13,112 bases of DNA from NCBI RefSeq assembly GCF_000159955.1, contig NZ_GG695971.1, forward strand, positions 337,835 through 350,946. Direction: 5' to 3'. This document shows positions 1 through 6,655 of the stretch, piece after piece (within the stretch, counting starts at the first letter, position 1; the number at the start of each line of letters is the position of its first letter). This DNA comes from Paenibacillus sp. oral taxon 786 str. D14. GTDB lineage: Bacteria > Bacillota > Bacilli > Paenibacillales > Paenibacillaceae. The notes beneath the pieces are model-generated. The model searched no databases and was not told the DNA's origin. It was given only the letters and a program-made list of their open reading frames with translations. The translations under genes and the position numbers were made by a program.

Positions 1-8
1 AATAGACG

Positions 9-434
9 ATGGAACAAAACAATACGGGCAAGCTGCTGGATATCCGGCACACGATCCTGCTCAATGCACCCATCTCGCGGGTATGGGAGGCTGTAGCTAC
101 GTCGGAGGGGATTGCCGCCTGGTTTATGCCAAACAGCTTCCAGCCGGTATTAGGGTATGAGTTTGTCCTGCATGCCGGCCCGTTCGGAGACTCCCCGTGC
201 AAGGTGACGGAATTGGAGCCGCCGCACCGGTTATCGTTTAATTGGGGCAAGGATTGGACGGTGACCTTCGAGCTGGAGGAAAAAGGGGAGCAAACTAAAT
301 TTACATTGATTCACGGCGGGTGGACCGTCGACCAAGTTACCGAATTCGGCGAGGCGCACGAGCTGGTTCGCGGCCGCATGGATCAAGGCTGGACCGGTAT
401 CGTCGCCAAGCTGGCCGAATACGTACAGGGGTAA
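9..434 (+). CDS. SRPBCC (AHSA1-like) domain protein
   Basis: A 141-residue single-domain protein of the START/Bet v1-like SRPBCC fold, AHSA1-like (activator of Hsp90 ATPase homologue) subgroup. Visible family signs are the N-terminal strand and helix (ISRVWEAVATSEGIAAWF, about residues 22-39), the glycine-rich middle with HAGPFGDSPCKVTELEPPHRLSFNW (in two parts, residues 55-79) and the C-terminal helix ending in LAEYVQG. These proteins enclose hydrophobic ligands, and most bacterial members have no known substrate. It starts at an ATG 8 bases into the window, so its ribosome site and promoter lie at or beyond the edge and a slightly longer form cannot be excluded. The stop is 3 bases from an ArsR-type regulator gene, so the two are almost certainly co-transcribed, a pairing often seen in Bacillota. 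The fold is secure; the function is unknown. Confidence 0.88.
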   Translation: MEQNNTGKLLDIRHTILLNAPISRVWEAVATSEGIAAWFMPNSFQPVLGYEFVLHAGPFGDSPCKVTELEPPHRLSFNWGKDWTVTFELEEKGEQTKFTLIHGGWTVDQVTEFGEAHELVRGRMDQGWTGIVAKLAEYVQG

Positions 435-437
435 GCC

Positions 438-836
438 ATGGCGGAGGCAGCCTCTGCAAAACATGACGTGTTCCAGGCGATTGCCGACCCAACGCGCCGG
501 GAGCTTCTGAAGCTGCTGAGCGGGCAAGAGCTGCCGTTGAAGGACATCAGCAGCCGGTTCCCGATCAGCCGGACCGCGGTATCCAAGCACCTGCGCATCT
601 TGGCCGAAGCCGGACTCGTGCGCGAGCGCAAGGTCGGTCGGGAGACGCGCTATCGCCTGGACGCCGACCCGCTGCTGGAGCTGAAGCGCTGGCTGGCGTA
701 TTACGAGCGGTTCTGGGAGAACAAGTTGTCCCTGCTCAAGCACTATGTTGAATCCGAACCGGGCGCGGAACCGGCGGGACTTCGCCCCGTCCCGACGCCG
801 CCGTCCGGCAGCGCAAGCGAGACTCCGGGCGAATAA
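438..836 (+). CDS. ArsR/SmtB-family winged-helix regulator
   Basis: A 132-residue ArsR-type repressor. The winged helix covers about residues 10-75: it opens with DVFQAIADPTRRELLKLL, the recognition helix lies near residues 43-56 (ISRTAVSKHLRILA), and the wing is RKVGRETRYRL (64-74). The protein has no cysteine, so it cannot use the cysteine metal sites of classical ArsR or SmtB and probably belongs to the non-metal group found next to SRPBCC genes. The tail from about residue 112 is rich in Pro, Gly and Ser and looks disordered. The ATG follows AGGGG in the end of the upstream gene, with the stop codon of that gene inside the spacer, which suggests translational coupling. It may control its own operon, but any operator would lie left of the window. 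A hairpin follows the stop. Confidence 0.9.
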   Translation: MAEAASAKHDVFQAIADPTRRELLKLLSGQELPLKDISSRFPISRTAVSKHLRILAEAGLVRERKVGRETRYRLDADPLLELKRWLAYYERFWENKLSLLKHYVESEPGAEPAGLRPVPTPPSGSASETPGE

Positions 837-842
837 ATGAAG

Positions 843-883
843 CTCCGGCTGCACCTCAATAGGTGGTAAGCCGGAGGCTTTCC
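843..883 (+). terminator. Probable rho-independent terminator after the ArsR gene
   Basis: CTCCGGCT (843-850) pairs with AGCCGGAG (869-876). Inside, CACCT (852-856) pairs with AGGTG (861-865) around a CAAT loop. The tail GCTTTCCTCC is only moderately U-rich, so termination may be partial. It begins 7 bases after the ArsR stop. Confidence 0.6.
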
Positions 884-957
884 TCCTGTTCACGGCGGAT
901 TACTGGTCTCAGGGATTAAAAGGGGGCCGGACATCCTTCTGGCTTGGACAGGCTGTC

Positions 958-986
958 TTCCCCGGGTCTCCCATCTGGTATATAAT
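958..986 (+). promoter_or_regulatory. Putative promoter of the aldo/keto reductase operon
   Basis: A consensus -10 hexamer TATAAT lies at 981-986, 61 bases before the chosen start codon. The -35 region at the right distance (about 958-963, TTCCCC) is poor, so either another factor helps or the core is weak. The upstream terminator-like hairpin supports a new transcription unit here. Confidence 0.5.
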
Positions 987-1047
987 GGGTGTGGACTATT
1001 TCATCATGGCAAGTTACTTCCAAAAAACGCTCAAGGAGGTTGTTGAC

Positions 1048-2028
1048 ATGAAGTACGTCAGTTTGGGAAGAACCGGATTGAAGGTCAGCCGTTTGTGCCT
1101 GGGAACGATGAATTTTGGGCCAACGACGGATGAGAAGGAAGCGTTTAAAATCATGGACGCTGCGATTGATGCCGGCGTCAATTTCTTCGATACGGCTAAC
1201 GTCTACGGCGGTACGTCGCATCGCGGCTGGACTGAGGAGATCATCGGCCGTTGGTTCGCGCAGGGCGGCGGTCGTAGAGAGAAGGTCGTGCTGGCGACGA
1301 AGGTGTACGGAGCGATGAGCGATCCTGCGTCGGATCCGAATGAAGGCAGTTCCGGCTTATCGGCCTACAAAATCCGCCGCCATCTGGACGATTCGCTGCG
1401 GCGGCTCGGCACGGACCATATCGAACTGTACCAGATGCATCATGTCGACCGGAACGTTTCTTGGGATGAGTTATGGAATGCTTTTGACATCGCGCAAAAA
1501 CAAGGCAAGATCGGATACGTTGGCGCCAGCAACTTTGCCGGGCGGGATCTTGTGAAAGCCCAATATGAGGCGAAAGCCCGCGGGGCGCTGGGCCTTGTCT
1601 CCGAGCAGCATAAGTACAGCCTCCTGTGCCGTCTGCCGGAGCTGGAGGTTCTGCCTGCAGCCGAGGAGCTGGGGATCGGCGTCATCCCGTGGAGCCCGTT
1701 GGACGGAGGGATTCTCGGCGGGAATCTGAATCCGCAGCCGGGCTCGCGTACGGCCAAGCAGACCGAACGGATCGAGAAGCTGCGCCCGCAGCTGGAGCGG
1801 TTCAGCCAGCTGTGCAAAGAGCTGGGCGAATCGGAAGCCACGGTGGCCCTCGCCTGGACGCTGGCGCATCCGGCGGTTACGGCGCCGATTATCGGGCCGC
1901 GCACGCTGCAGCAATTTGAGGAATCGCTGCGGGTTGTCGAAGTCGAGCTGAGCGAGGAGACGCTGAAGGCCATCGACGAGATCTTCCCGGGTCCGGGCGG
2001 TGAAGCGCCAAAAGCCTACGCCTGGTAA
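1048..2028 (+). CDS. Aldo/keto reductase (NADPH-dependent oxidoreductase)
   Basis: A 326-residue TIM-barrel reductase that should reduce aldehydes or ketones with NADPH in the cytoplasm; the substrate is unknown. All four catalytic positions are visible: Asp48 and Tyr53 in FFDTANVYGG, Lys85 in LATKVYG and His131 in LYQMHHVD. The cofactor end is also typical (IIGPRT near the C terminus, followed by a short helix). Length and spacing fit the potassium-channel-beta-like group that includes Bacillus YrpG-type proteins. The start is the ATG after a near-perfect AAGGAGGT (1033-1040, gap 7). The frame stays open for 63 bases upstream, but a longer form would lack this ribosome site. A GNAT acetyltransferase gene follows 27 bases after the stop, so the two probably share a transcript. 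Confidence 0.92.
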   Translation: MKYVSLGRTGLKVSRLCLGTMNFGPTTDEKEAFKIMDAAIDAGVNFFDTANVYGGTSHRGWTEEIIGRWFAQGGGRREKVVLATKVYGAMSDPASDPNEGSSGLSAYKIRRHLDDSLRRLGTDHIELYQMHHVDRNVSWDELWNAFDIAQKQGKIGYVGASNFAGRDLVKAQYEAKARGALGLVSEQHKYSLLCRLPELEVLPAAEELGIGVIPWSPLDGGILGGNLNPQPGSRTAKQTERIEKLRPQLERFSQLCKELGESEATVALAWTLAHPAVTAPIIGPRTLQQFEESLRVVEVELSEETLKAIDEIFPGPGGEAPKAYAW

Positions 2029-2055
2029 AAGGCTATGCGAGGAAGGAACGAGACG

Positions 2056-2913
2056 ATGATGCGATACGTACGGGGCACGGACCTGGACATGAACACGATA
2101 TATCAGGCGTTTCAACGCGGTTTTGCCGATTATATCATCCAATTTAATTTGACCGAAGCGGAGTTTGCGGATCGATTTTTTGGTCCGGAAGGCAATGCGC
2201 GTGAGCACTCCTTCGTGGCTCTCGACGGCGAAGAACCCGTGGGGGTTGTCTTGGGCGGCAGCAAGGTCTACGAGTCCGTCCGAACGATGCGCTGCGGCGC
2301 GCTGGCCGTCAGCCCGGAATACCGCGGCAAGGGAGTAAGTGCAGGTTTGATGGGCCTGCACCGGGAGGAGGCGCTGCAAGCCGGTTGCAAGCAGTTGTTC
2401 CTGGAGGTCATTGCCGGGAACGACCGGGCGATCGCTTTTTATCTAAAAAGAGGATACCGCCGTGTGTACGACGTCTCGTTCTTCACCCTTCCCGATGCTT
2501 CCCGACTGGAAGCCCCGCTTGGGGCTTCTGCGGGAGTGCCGGTGGAGCGGATTACGTTCGAGACCTTCGCCGATCTGGTGGGCCCTTGGAGATATTTTCA
2601 CATAAACTGGCAAAACGATTTGGAGTATCAGCAGCGAACTCCTTCCAACGTCTATTACGGCGTTCAGGTGGACGGTGAATGGGCCGGAGGGCTCTCGATT
2701 AGTCCAACTGGCAAGATTAATATGCTGATTGTCAGCAATCGGCATCGGGGTCAGGGCTTGGCCACCCGGATGTTGGTCGCTGCCCGCGAGGAGTTAGGCT
2801 TCGTGAAGTTCACCGCTTCCTTGCCGGATAATGCACTGCTGGAAGGATTTTTGGATCGGCATGGGTTTGTTCGCGATAAAATCAGCCTGCATGAGATGTA
2901 CCTTCGCCTATAA
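2056..2913 (+). CDS. Two-domain GNAT-family N-acetyltransferase
   Basis: A 285-residue protein made of two GNAT folds that would transfer an acetyl group from acetyl-CoA to an unknown amine. In the first domain (about residues 1-150) the CoA-binding loop is VSPEYRGKGVS, with Arg90-Gly91-Lys92-Gly93, followed by a helix and FYLKRGYRRVYD as the C-terminal strand. The second domain (about 165-285) carries SNRHRGQGLATRML with Arg231-Gly232-Gln233-Gly234 and ends in FLDRHGFVRD. Both CoA loops look intact. The ribosome site AGGAAGGAA (2040-2048) fits the double ATG at 2056/2059 better than an in-frame ATG at 2035. It lies in one probable operon with the aldo/keto reductase. The family is clear; the substrate is not. 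Confidence 0.88.
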   Translation: MMRYVRGTDLDMNTIYQAFQRGFADYIIQFNLTEAEFADRFFGPEGNAREHSFVALDGEEPVGVVLGGSKVYESVRTMRCGALAVSPEYRGKGVSAGLMGLHREEALQAGCKQLFLEVIAGNDRAIAFYLKRGYRRVYDVSFFTLPDASRLEAPLGASAGVPVERITFETFADLVGPWRYFHINWQNDLEYQQRTPSNVYYGVQVDGEWAGGLSISPTGKINMLIVSNRHRGQGLATRMLVAAREELGFVKFTASLPDNALLEGFLDRHGFVRDKISLHEMYLRL

Positions 2914-2941
2914 AATGGGGGCATACCGGGCCTAAAAAGTG

Positions 2942-2971
2942 TTGACATAGTCCTTGGACATCGTTTATCAT
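2942..2971 (+). promoter_or_regulatory. Promoter of the TetR gene
   Basis: A perfect -35 TTGACA (2942-2947) is followed after 18 bases by TATCAT (2966-2971). Transcription would begin around 2978, inside the palindrome at 2976-2991, as expected for a self-repressing regulator. Confidence 0.7.
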
Positions 2972-2975
2972 CATG

Positions 2976-2991
2976 TAGACCAATCGGTCTA
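2976..2991 (+). promoter_or_regulatory. TetR operator: perfect 16-base palindrome
   Basis: TAGACCAATCGGTCTA: the arms TAGACC (2976-2981) and GGTCTA (2986-2991) are exact reverse complements around AATC. It lies just after the -10 hexamer and 27 bases before the TetR start codon, so bound repressor would block initiation. The GGTCTA half recurs in the leader of the efflux gene (3666-3671). Confidence 0.75.
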
Positions 2992-3018
2992 ATCTTACGC
3001 GGAAAGGTACCGGTATGC

Positions 3019-3588
3019 ATGCCCAATCAGAATCCGACCCGTCAGTTGCTGATCGAAACAACGGCCAAGCTGCTGCAGTGCCAAGGCTATAACGCGACGG
3101 GGCTGAACCAGATCACTCAAATGAGCGGTGCGCCCAAGGGATCGTTGTATTACCATTTCCCCGAAGGGAAAGAGCAACTCGCGTGTGAAGCTGTTGTGTA
3201 TACCAAGAACGTCACTTTGGAGAGCTTGCGCGCTGTACTGGACTCCACCGAAGATGCAGTTGGGGCTGTGCAAGCGTTGCTGCTTCTGATTGCCGACAAC
3301 TATGATCGCGAGGATGCAACGCTGGGGGTGCCGATTGGCATCGTTGCCCATGAGACCGCCCGCAGCAACGAGAATATTCGTCAGGCTTGCTGTGACGTGT
3401 ATAACGCTTGGATCGCTGAACTGGAGAAGAAATTTATCGCTTCCGGCTACAGTGCGGAAGAATCGGCGGATTTAGCCGTGCTGATCAATGGGATCGTCGA
3501 AGGTTCGATCATCATGTGCTTAACGCAGAAGAGCAGCCAGCCGCTGCACACAGCAGCTCGTCTGGTTCCGCGGCTTTTTCCTTCCTGA
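3019..3588 (+). CDS. TetR-family repressor, LmrA/YxaF-like
   Basis: A 189-residue TetR-family repressor. The N-terminal DNA-binding region (about residues 6-48) has the strongly marked helix-turn-helix GLNQITQMSGAPKGSLYYHF, followed by the GKEQLA segment typical of the LmrA/YxaF group, which in Bacillus subtilis represses drug-efflux and quercetin-dioxygenase genes. The helical C-terminal half (about 60-185) would bind the inducing drug. The start is the ATG at 3019 with GGAAAGG (3001-3007) upstream. Its promoter carries a perfect palindrome, and the next gene is a DHA2 efflux pump with related boxes in its leader. The simplest reading is a local repressor of both itself and the pump, relieved when the drug binds. 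The family is clear; the inducer is unknown. Confidence 0.9.
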   Translation: MPNQNPTRQLLIETTAKLLQCQGYNATGLNQITQMSGAPKGSLYYHFPEGKEQLACEAVVYTKNVTLESLRAVLDSTEDAVGAVQALLLLIADNYDREDATLGVPIGIVAHETARSNENIRQACCDVYNAWIAELEKKFIASGYSAEESADLAVLINGIVEGSIIMCLTQKSSQPLHTAARLVPRLFPS

Positions 3589-3604
3589 GCCCCGTTGCTC
3601 AGGA
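3583..3604 (+). repeat. Hairpin over the TetR stop codon
   Basis: TCCTGAGC (3583-3590) pairs with GCTCAGGA (3597-3604), 8 bp around a six-base loop, and contains the TGA stop of the TetR gene. No U-run follows directly, so it is a weak terminator candidate or a transcript-end stabiliser. Confidence 0.45.
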
Positions 3605-3653
3605 GCCCTTGCGGCAGAAGGAAGTGAGATCCGCGCCTCTTTCCTTAAATTTT

Positions 3654-3671
3654 GATATATAGAATGGTCTA
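3654..3671 (+). promoter_or_regulatory. LmrA-like operator box upstream of the efflux gene
   Basis: The 18-mer GATATATAGAATGGTCTA agrees at 17 of 18 positions with the Bacillus LmrA/YxaF box AWTATATAGANYGGTCTA, which I quote from memory. It shares GGTCTA with the palindrome before the TetR gene. It lies 110 bases upstream of the pump start codon, where a repressor could act on the pump promoter. Confidence 0.6.
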
Positions 3672-3713
3672 CACAACTTCCCCGTCGTGAACCCCAAGGC
3701 ACGCTTTGCCTTG

Positions 3714-3731
3714 TTTATATAGATTAACCTA
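3714..3731 (+). promoter_or_regulatory. Second, degenerate LmrA-like box
   Basis: TTTATATAGATTAACCTA matches the same remembered box in its TATATAGA part and its final CTA, but not in the GGT core. It lies 60 bases after the first box. A possible promoter (TTGCCT 3706-3711, 18-base gap, TAGAGA 3730-3735) overlaps it, but is weak. Confidence 0.3.
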
Positions 3732-3781
3732 GAGAGAGGCGTAAAGTCCCAAAATAGGAGAAGATGGAGGTAACCCTACAA

Positions 3782-5293
3782 ATGAATACATCATCGATGT
3801 CATCGGCTCATGGCGCCGGTGTGGAAGGGATCAGGCGTCTGCCGATTACGATCGCCCTGGTCATCGGGGCCTTTGTGTCCATATTAAATGAAACGTTGCT
3901 GAATGTGGCCTACACGGATTTGATGCAAGAACTGCGCGTGGGGCCTTCGACGATACAATGGCTTTCTACTTCTTATATGTTAGTGATTGGGATTCTGGTG
4001 CCGATTACGGCGCTGTTGATTCAATGGTTTACGACGCGGCAGATGTTTCTGTCGGCGATGATTCTGTTCTTGGTCGGAACGGTCGTCTGCGGGATTGCTC
4101 CTTCGTTTGGCGTGCTGCTGCTGGGTCGGATCATTCAAGCGATTGGAACAGGGTTGCTGCTTCCGGTCATGATGAACACCATTCTAACGATCTATCCTCC
4201 GGAAAAAAGAGGGGCGGCCATGGGCACGATCGGTCTGGTCATTATGTTTGGTCCGGCTATTGGTCCTACGCTGTCAGGCTTAATCCTGGATGTGCTGGAT
4301 TGGCGCTGGCTGTTCTATCTGGTGATTCCGCTCGCGGTATTGTCCATTGTCTACGGAGCGCTGTATTTGCGGAACGTGTCGGTATTAACGAGACCGCGGG
4401 TGGATCTGCTGTCCATTCTGCTGTCAACGATTGGTTTTGGCGGTATCGTATACGGGTTTAGCCACGCGGGCGAAGGTGAAGGGTGGTCAAGTCCTGTTGT
4501 CTATACCTGCCTGGTTGCCGGATTTATCGCTTTAGTCTTGTTCGTTTGGCGGCAGCTGCGAGTCGCTGAGCCAACTCTGGACGTCCGCGTCTTCAAGTAC
4601 CCGATGTTCGCCTTGTCGGCGATGCTGCTCATGGTCATGATGATGACCTTGTTCTCGACGCTGATTATCCTGCCGATGTACCTGCAGGGCGCACTGCTGT
4701 TGGCACCGTTCGCAGCCGGTCTCGTCTTGCTTCCCGGCGGGGTAATCAACGGTCTGATGTCGCCGGTGGCGGGGCGGCTGTTCGATAAATTCGGTCCGCG
4801 CGCGCTGATCGCGCCGGGGCTCATCATCGTTATCGCCACCTTGTGGTTCATGCGCGGCTTGTCGACGGACAGCTCGACCGGTGAGGTCATCGCCTTGCAT
4901 ATCACGTTATTGATCGGGATTTCCTTGGTGATGATGCCGGGGCAAACGACGGGGCTGAATCAGCTGCCTCGCAACTTATATCCGCATGGCACCGCGATCA
5001 TGAACACGCTGCAGCAGGTGTCAGGCGCGATTGGTACCGCGCTGTTCATCAGCATCTTCTCGCATGGCCAAGAGCGTTACCTGAAGGCTTCGGCAAATCC
5101 GCAGGATCCGGCCGAGCTGGGGAACGCGCTGGTGTCCGGCATGCACCAAGCCTTTACCATTTCGATGTACGTTGGCGTGGTGGCGTTGTTGATCGGCTTG
5201 TTCTTGCGCCGCACCTACGCGCCGGAGGAAACGCAGGCAGCTGCGGGCAGCCATCCGGAGTTTAAGCCGGAGGTTCAACCGGAATCGCGTTAA
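3782..5293 (+). CDS. DHA2-family (14-TM) drug:proton antiporter, LmrB/EmrB-like
   Basis: A 503-residue integral membrane exporter of the major facilitator superfamily, DHA2 (EmrB/QacA, 14-helix) family, using the proton gradient to expel drugs. Hydrophobic segments are regularly spaced from about residue 25 to 480. The family signs are LNETLLNVAYTDLMQEL in helix 1, WLSTSYMLVIGILVPITALL in helix 2, the motif A region at QWFTTRQMFL, RIIQAIGTGLLLP in helix 4 and the antiporter motif C GPAIGPTLSG in helix 5. The C-terminal tail is short, polar and proline-rich. The start is the second in-frame ATG (3782), preceded by GGAGGTAA at a normal gap; an ATG at 3764 sits too close to its own AGGAG. It is probably controlled by the adjacent TetR repressor through the leader boxes, and ends at a strong terminator. 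Lincomycin-type drugs are a guess by analogy. Confidence 0.92.
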   Translation: MNTSSMSSAHGAGVEGIRRLPITIALVIGAFVSILNETLLNVAYTDLMQELRVGPSTIQWLSTSYMLVIGILVPITALLIQWFTTRQMFLSAMILFLVGTVVCGIAPSFGVLLLGRIIQAIGTGLLLPVMMNTILTIYPPEKRGAAMGTIGLVIMFGPAIGPTLSGLILDVLDWRWLFYLVIPLAVLSIVYGALYLRNVSVLTRPRVDLLSILLSTIGFGGIVYGFSHAGEGEGWSSPVVYTCLVAGFIALVLFVWRQLRVAEPTLDVRVFKYPMFALSAMLLMVMMMTLFSTLIILPMYLQGALLLAPFAAGLVLLPGGVINGLMSPVAGRLFDKFGPRALIAPGLIIVIATLWFMRGLSTDSSTGEVIALHITLLIGISLVMMPGQTTGLNQLPRNLYPHGTAIMNTLQQVSGAIGTALFISIFSHGQERYLKASANPQDPAELGNALVSGMHQAFTISMYVGVVALLIGLFLRRTYAPEETQAAAGSHPEFKPEVQPESR

Positions 5294-5311
5294 TCCTAAG
5301 GAATTCAAAGG

Positions 5312-5330
5312 CCGTCTATGCTCCAGACGG
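5312..5330 (+). repeat. Small hairpin after the efflux gene
   Basis: CCGTCT (5312-5317) pairs with AGACGG (5325-5330). It stands just before the main terminator and may stabilise the transcript end. Confidence 0.4.
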
Positions 5331-5334
5331 GCAA

Positions 5335-5375
5335 AGACCGGTTCGGTGGCAAGCTTCCATCGGACCGGTTTGTTG
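5335..5375 (+). terminator. Rho-independent terminator of the efflux gene
   Basis: A 15-bp stem: 5335-5349 (core ACCGGTTCGGTGG) pairs with 5357-5371 (core CCATCGGACCGGT), with three G-U pairs and a 7-base loop, followed by TTTGTTGCGTTT. It is one of the clearest terminators in the window and separates the drug-efflux unit from hemH. Confidence 0.8.
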
Positions 5376-5518
5376 CGTTTACCAAATGTGAACATTCTGG
5401 AAAACTTGAGGATTTCGATTGATCATCCGGCAACTAACAGGGATGATGGAATAGGGGATTATTGCTTACCTGCAAATGGGGAGCAGGCAAGAACCAAGAT
5501 GAACGGAGTGAGTTTTTC

Positions 5519-6554
5519 GTGCCTATTTCATCCCGTATGATCGGTGTGCTGCTGGCGCAGGTCGGCACGCCGGCGGAGCCGACGGCCAAGGCGGTGCGGC
5601 CCTTTTTGCGCCGTTTTCTATCCGACCGGCGCGTGATCGATTACCCGCCGCTGCTGTGGCAGCCGCTGCTGCGCGGCGTGATCCTGGCCGTTCGCCCCAA
5701 GCGCTCGGCCCGGCTGTATGCCCGCATTTGGGGCGAGGAGGGTTCGCCCCTGCTGGCGATCTCGCGCCGGCAGCAAAGCGGCCTGCAGCAGCGCCTTGGC
5801 GAGCGCTATAAGGTTGAGCTGGGCTTCGCCTACAGCGAACCGGACATCGCCCAGGCGGTAAGCCGCCTGGAAGCAGCGGGGGGGGGACCGTATCCTCGTG
5901 TTGCCGCTGTATCCGCAGTACTCGTCCACGACCACCGCCGCCATTTATGATGCGGCTTGCTTTGCCGCCCTCGGCAAGGACCGGCGCTCGGGTTCATCCG
6001 CGAAGCGCTTTGTGCCGGAGCTTCGCCTGGCGGGCGCCTTCTTCGACCATCCCGGCTATATTCGCGCGATGCAGACGCATCTAACCGCACTGCTGCAGCG
6101 CCTGCCGCAGCCGCCGGATCACTTCCTGCTGAGCTTTCACGGTATCCCGCAGCGGTATGCCGACGGCGGCGACCCGTACCCGGAGCAGTGCCGCGAAACC
6201 GCGCGCCTCTTGGCGGAGGCGATGGGCTGGACGCCTGAGCAATGGGATATCGCGTACCAATCGCGGTTTGGTCCGGAGACGTGGCTTGGACCCTCCACGG
6301 CAGAGCAGCTGCAGCGCTTGGTCGACCGCGGCGTGAAACGGCCGTTGGTGTTTACCCCCGGATTCGTCACCGACTGTCTGGAGACGTTGTATGAACTGGG
6401 GATTGAGGCGAAGGAGGAGTTCATTGCCCGATGCGGCGGCACCGTGGGCGATGATGGATTTACGGTCGCCCCCTGTTTAAACGATCAGCCGGATTGGCTG
6501 GACGTCCTCGCGGAGGTTGTCCGGACCCAAACGAAGGGCTGGATCGACGACTAA
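5519..6554 (+). pseudogene. hemH: Ferrochelatase, proteobacterial HemH type, with a +1 frameshift in a G9 run
   Basis: Ferrochelatase inserts Fe2+ into a porphyrin, the last chelation step of heme synthesis. The gene is split: GTG 5519 to about 5886 encodes the N-terminal third in one frame, and the rest to 6554 is in the next frame. The break is at nine G (5878-5886). With eight G the protein runs smoothly (LEAAGGDRILVLPLYPQYSS) for 344 residues, full length for the family. The catalytic residues are present: His207 in SFHGIPQRYADGGDPYP and Glu288 in DCLETLYELG, 81 apart as in Bacillus HemH. The text resembles the E. coli enzyme far more than the Bacillus coproporphyrin ferrochelatase. The GTG start has GGAGTGAG (5505-5512) before it; ATG 5537 has none. 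As written the product would truncate soon after residue 120. Sequencing error, true mutation and slippage are all open. Confidence 0.85.
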
Positions 6555-6560
6555 TTGAAC

Positions 6561-6602
6561 GCGGCCTGAAGCCGCAAGCTTTCCAAGGGAAGACAACTTC
6601 CC
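6561..6602 (+). repeat. Two hairpins in the purine permease leader
   Basis: GCGGC (6561-6565) pairs with GCCGC (6571-6575), and GGGAAG (6587-6592) pairs perfectly with CTTCCC (6597-6602) around ACAA. There is no U-run after either. They fill the gap between hemH and the permease and could form an attenuator or just a processing site. Confidence 0.4.
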
Positions 6603-6655
6603 GAAATGGCTATACTGACAACAAGAAAGTACATAAGGAAGGGGCATCCGTTTAT

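Noticed and set aside
1471..2379. Minus-strand open frame opposite the aldo/keto reductase and GNAT genes
   Set aside because: It spans two well-supported plus-strand genes, has no family features and no ribosome site.
3583..3604. True terminator at the end of the TetR gene
   Set aside because: The stem is good, but no U-run follows directly, so I list it only as a hairpin.
6555..6655. Purine riboswitch before the permease
   Set aside because: Bacillus purine permeases often have one, but the 101-base gap shows only two short hairpins and none of the conserved riboswitch core.
6494..6655. N-terminal extension of the purine permease
   Set aside because: The frame is open but overlaps the end of hemH and encodes polar, non-family residues. 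AAGGAAGGGG marks ATG 6656 as the start.
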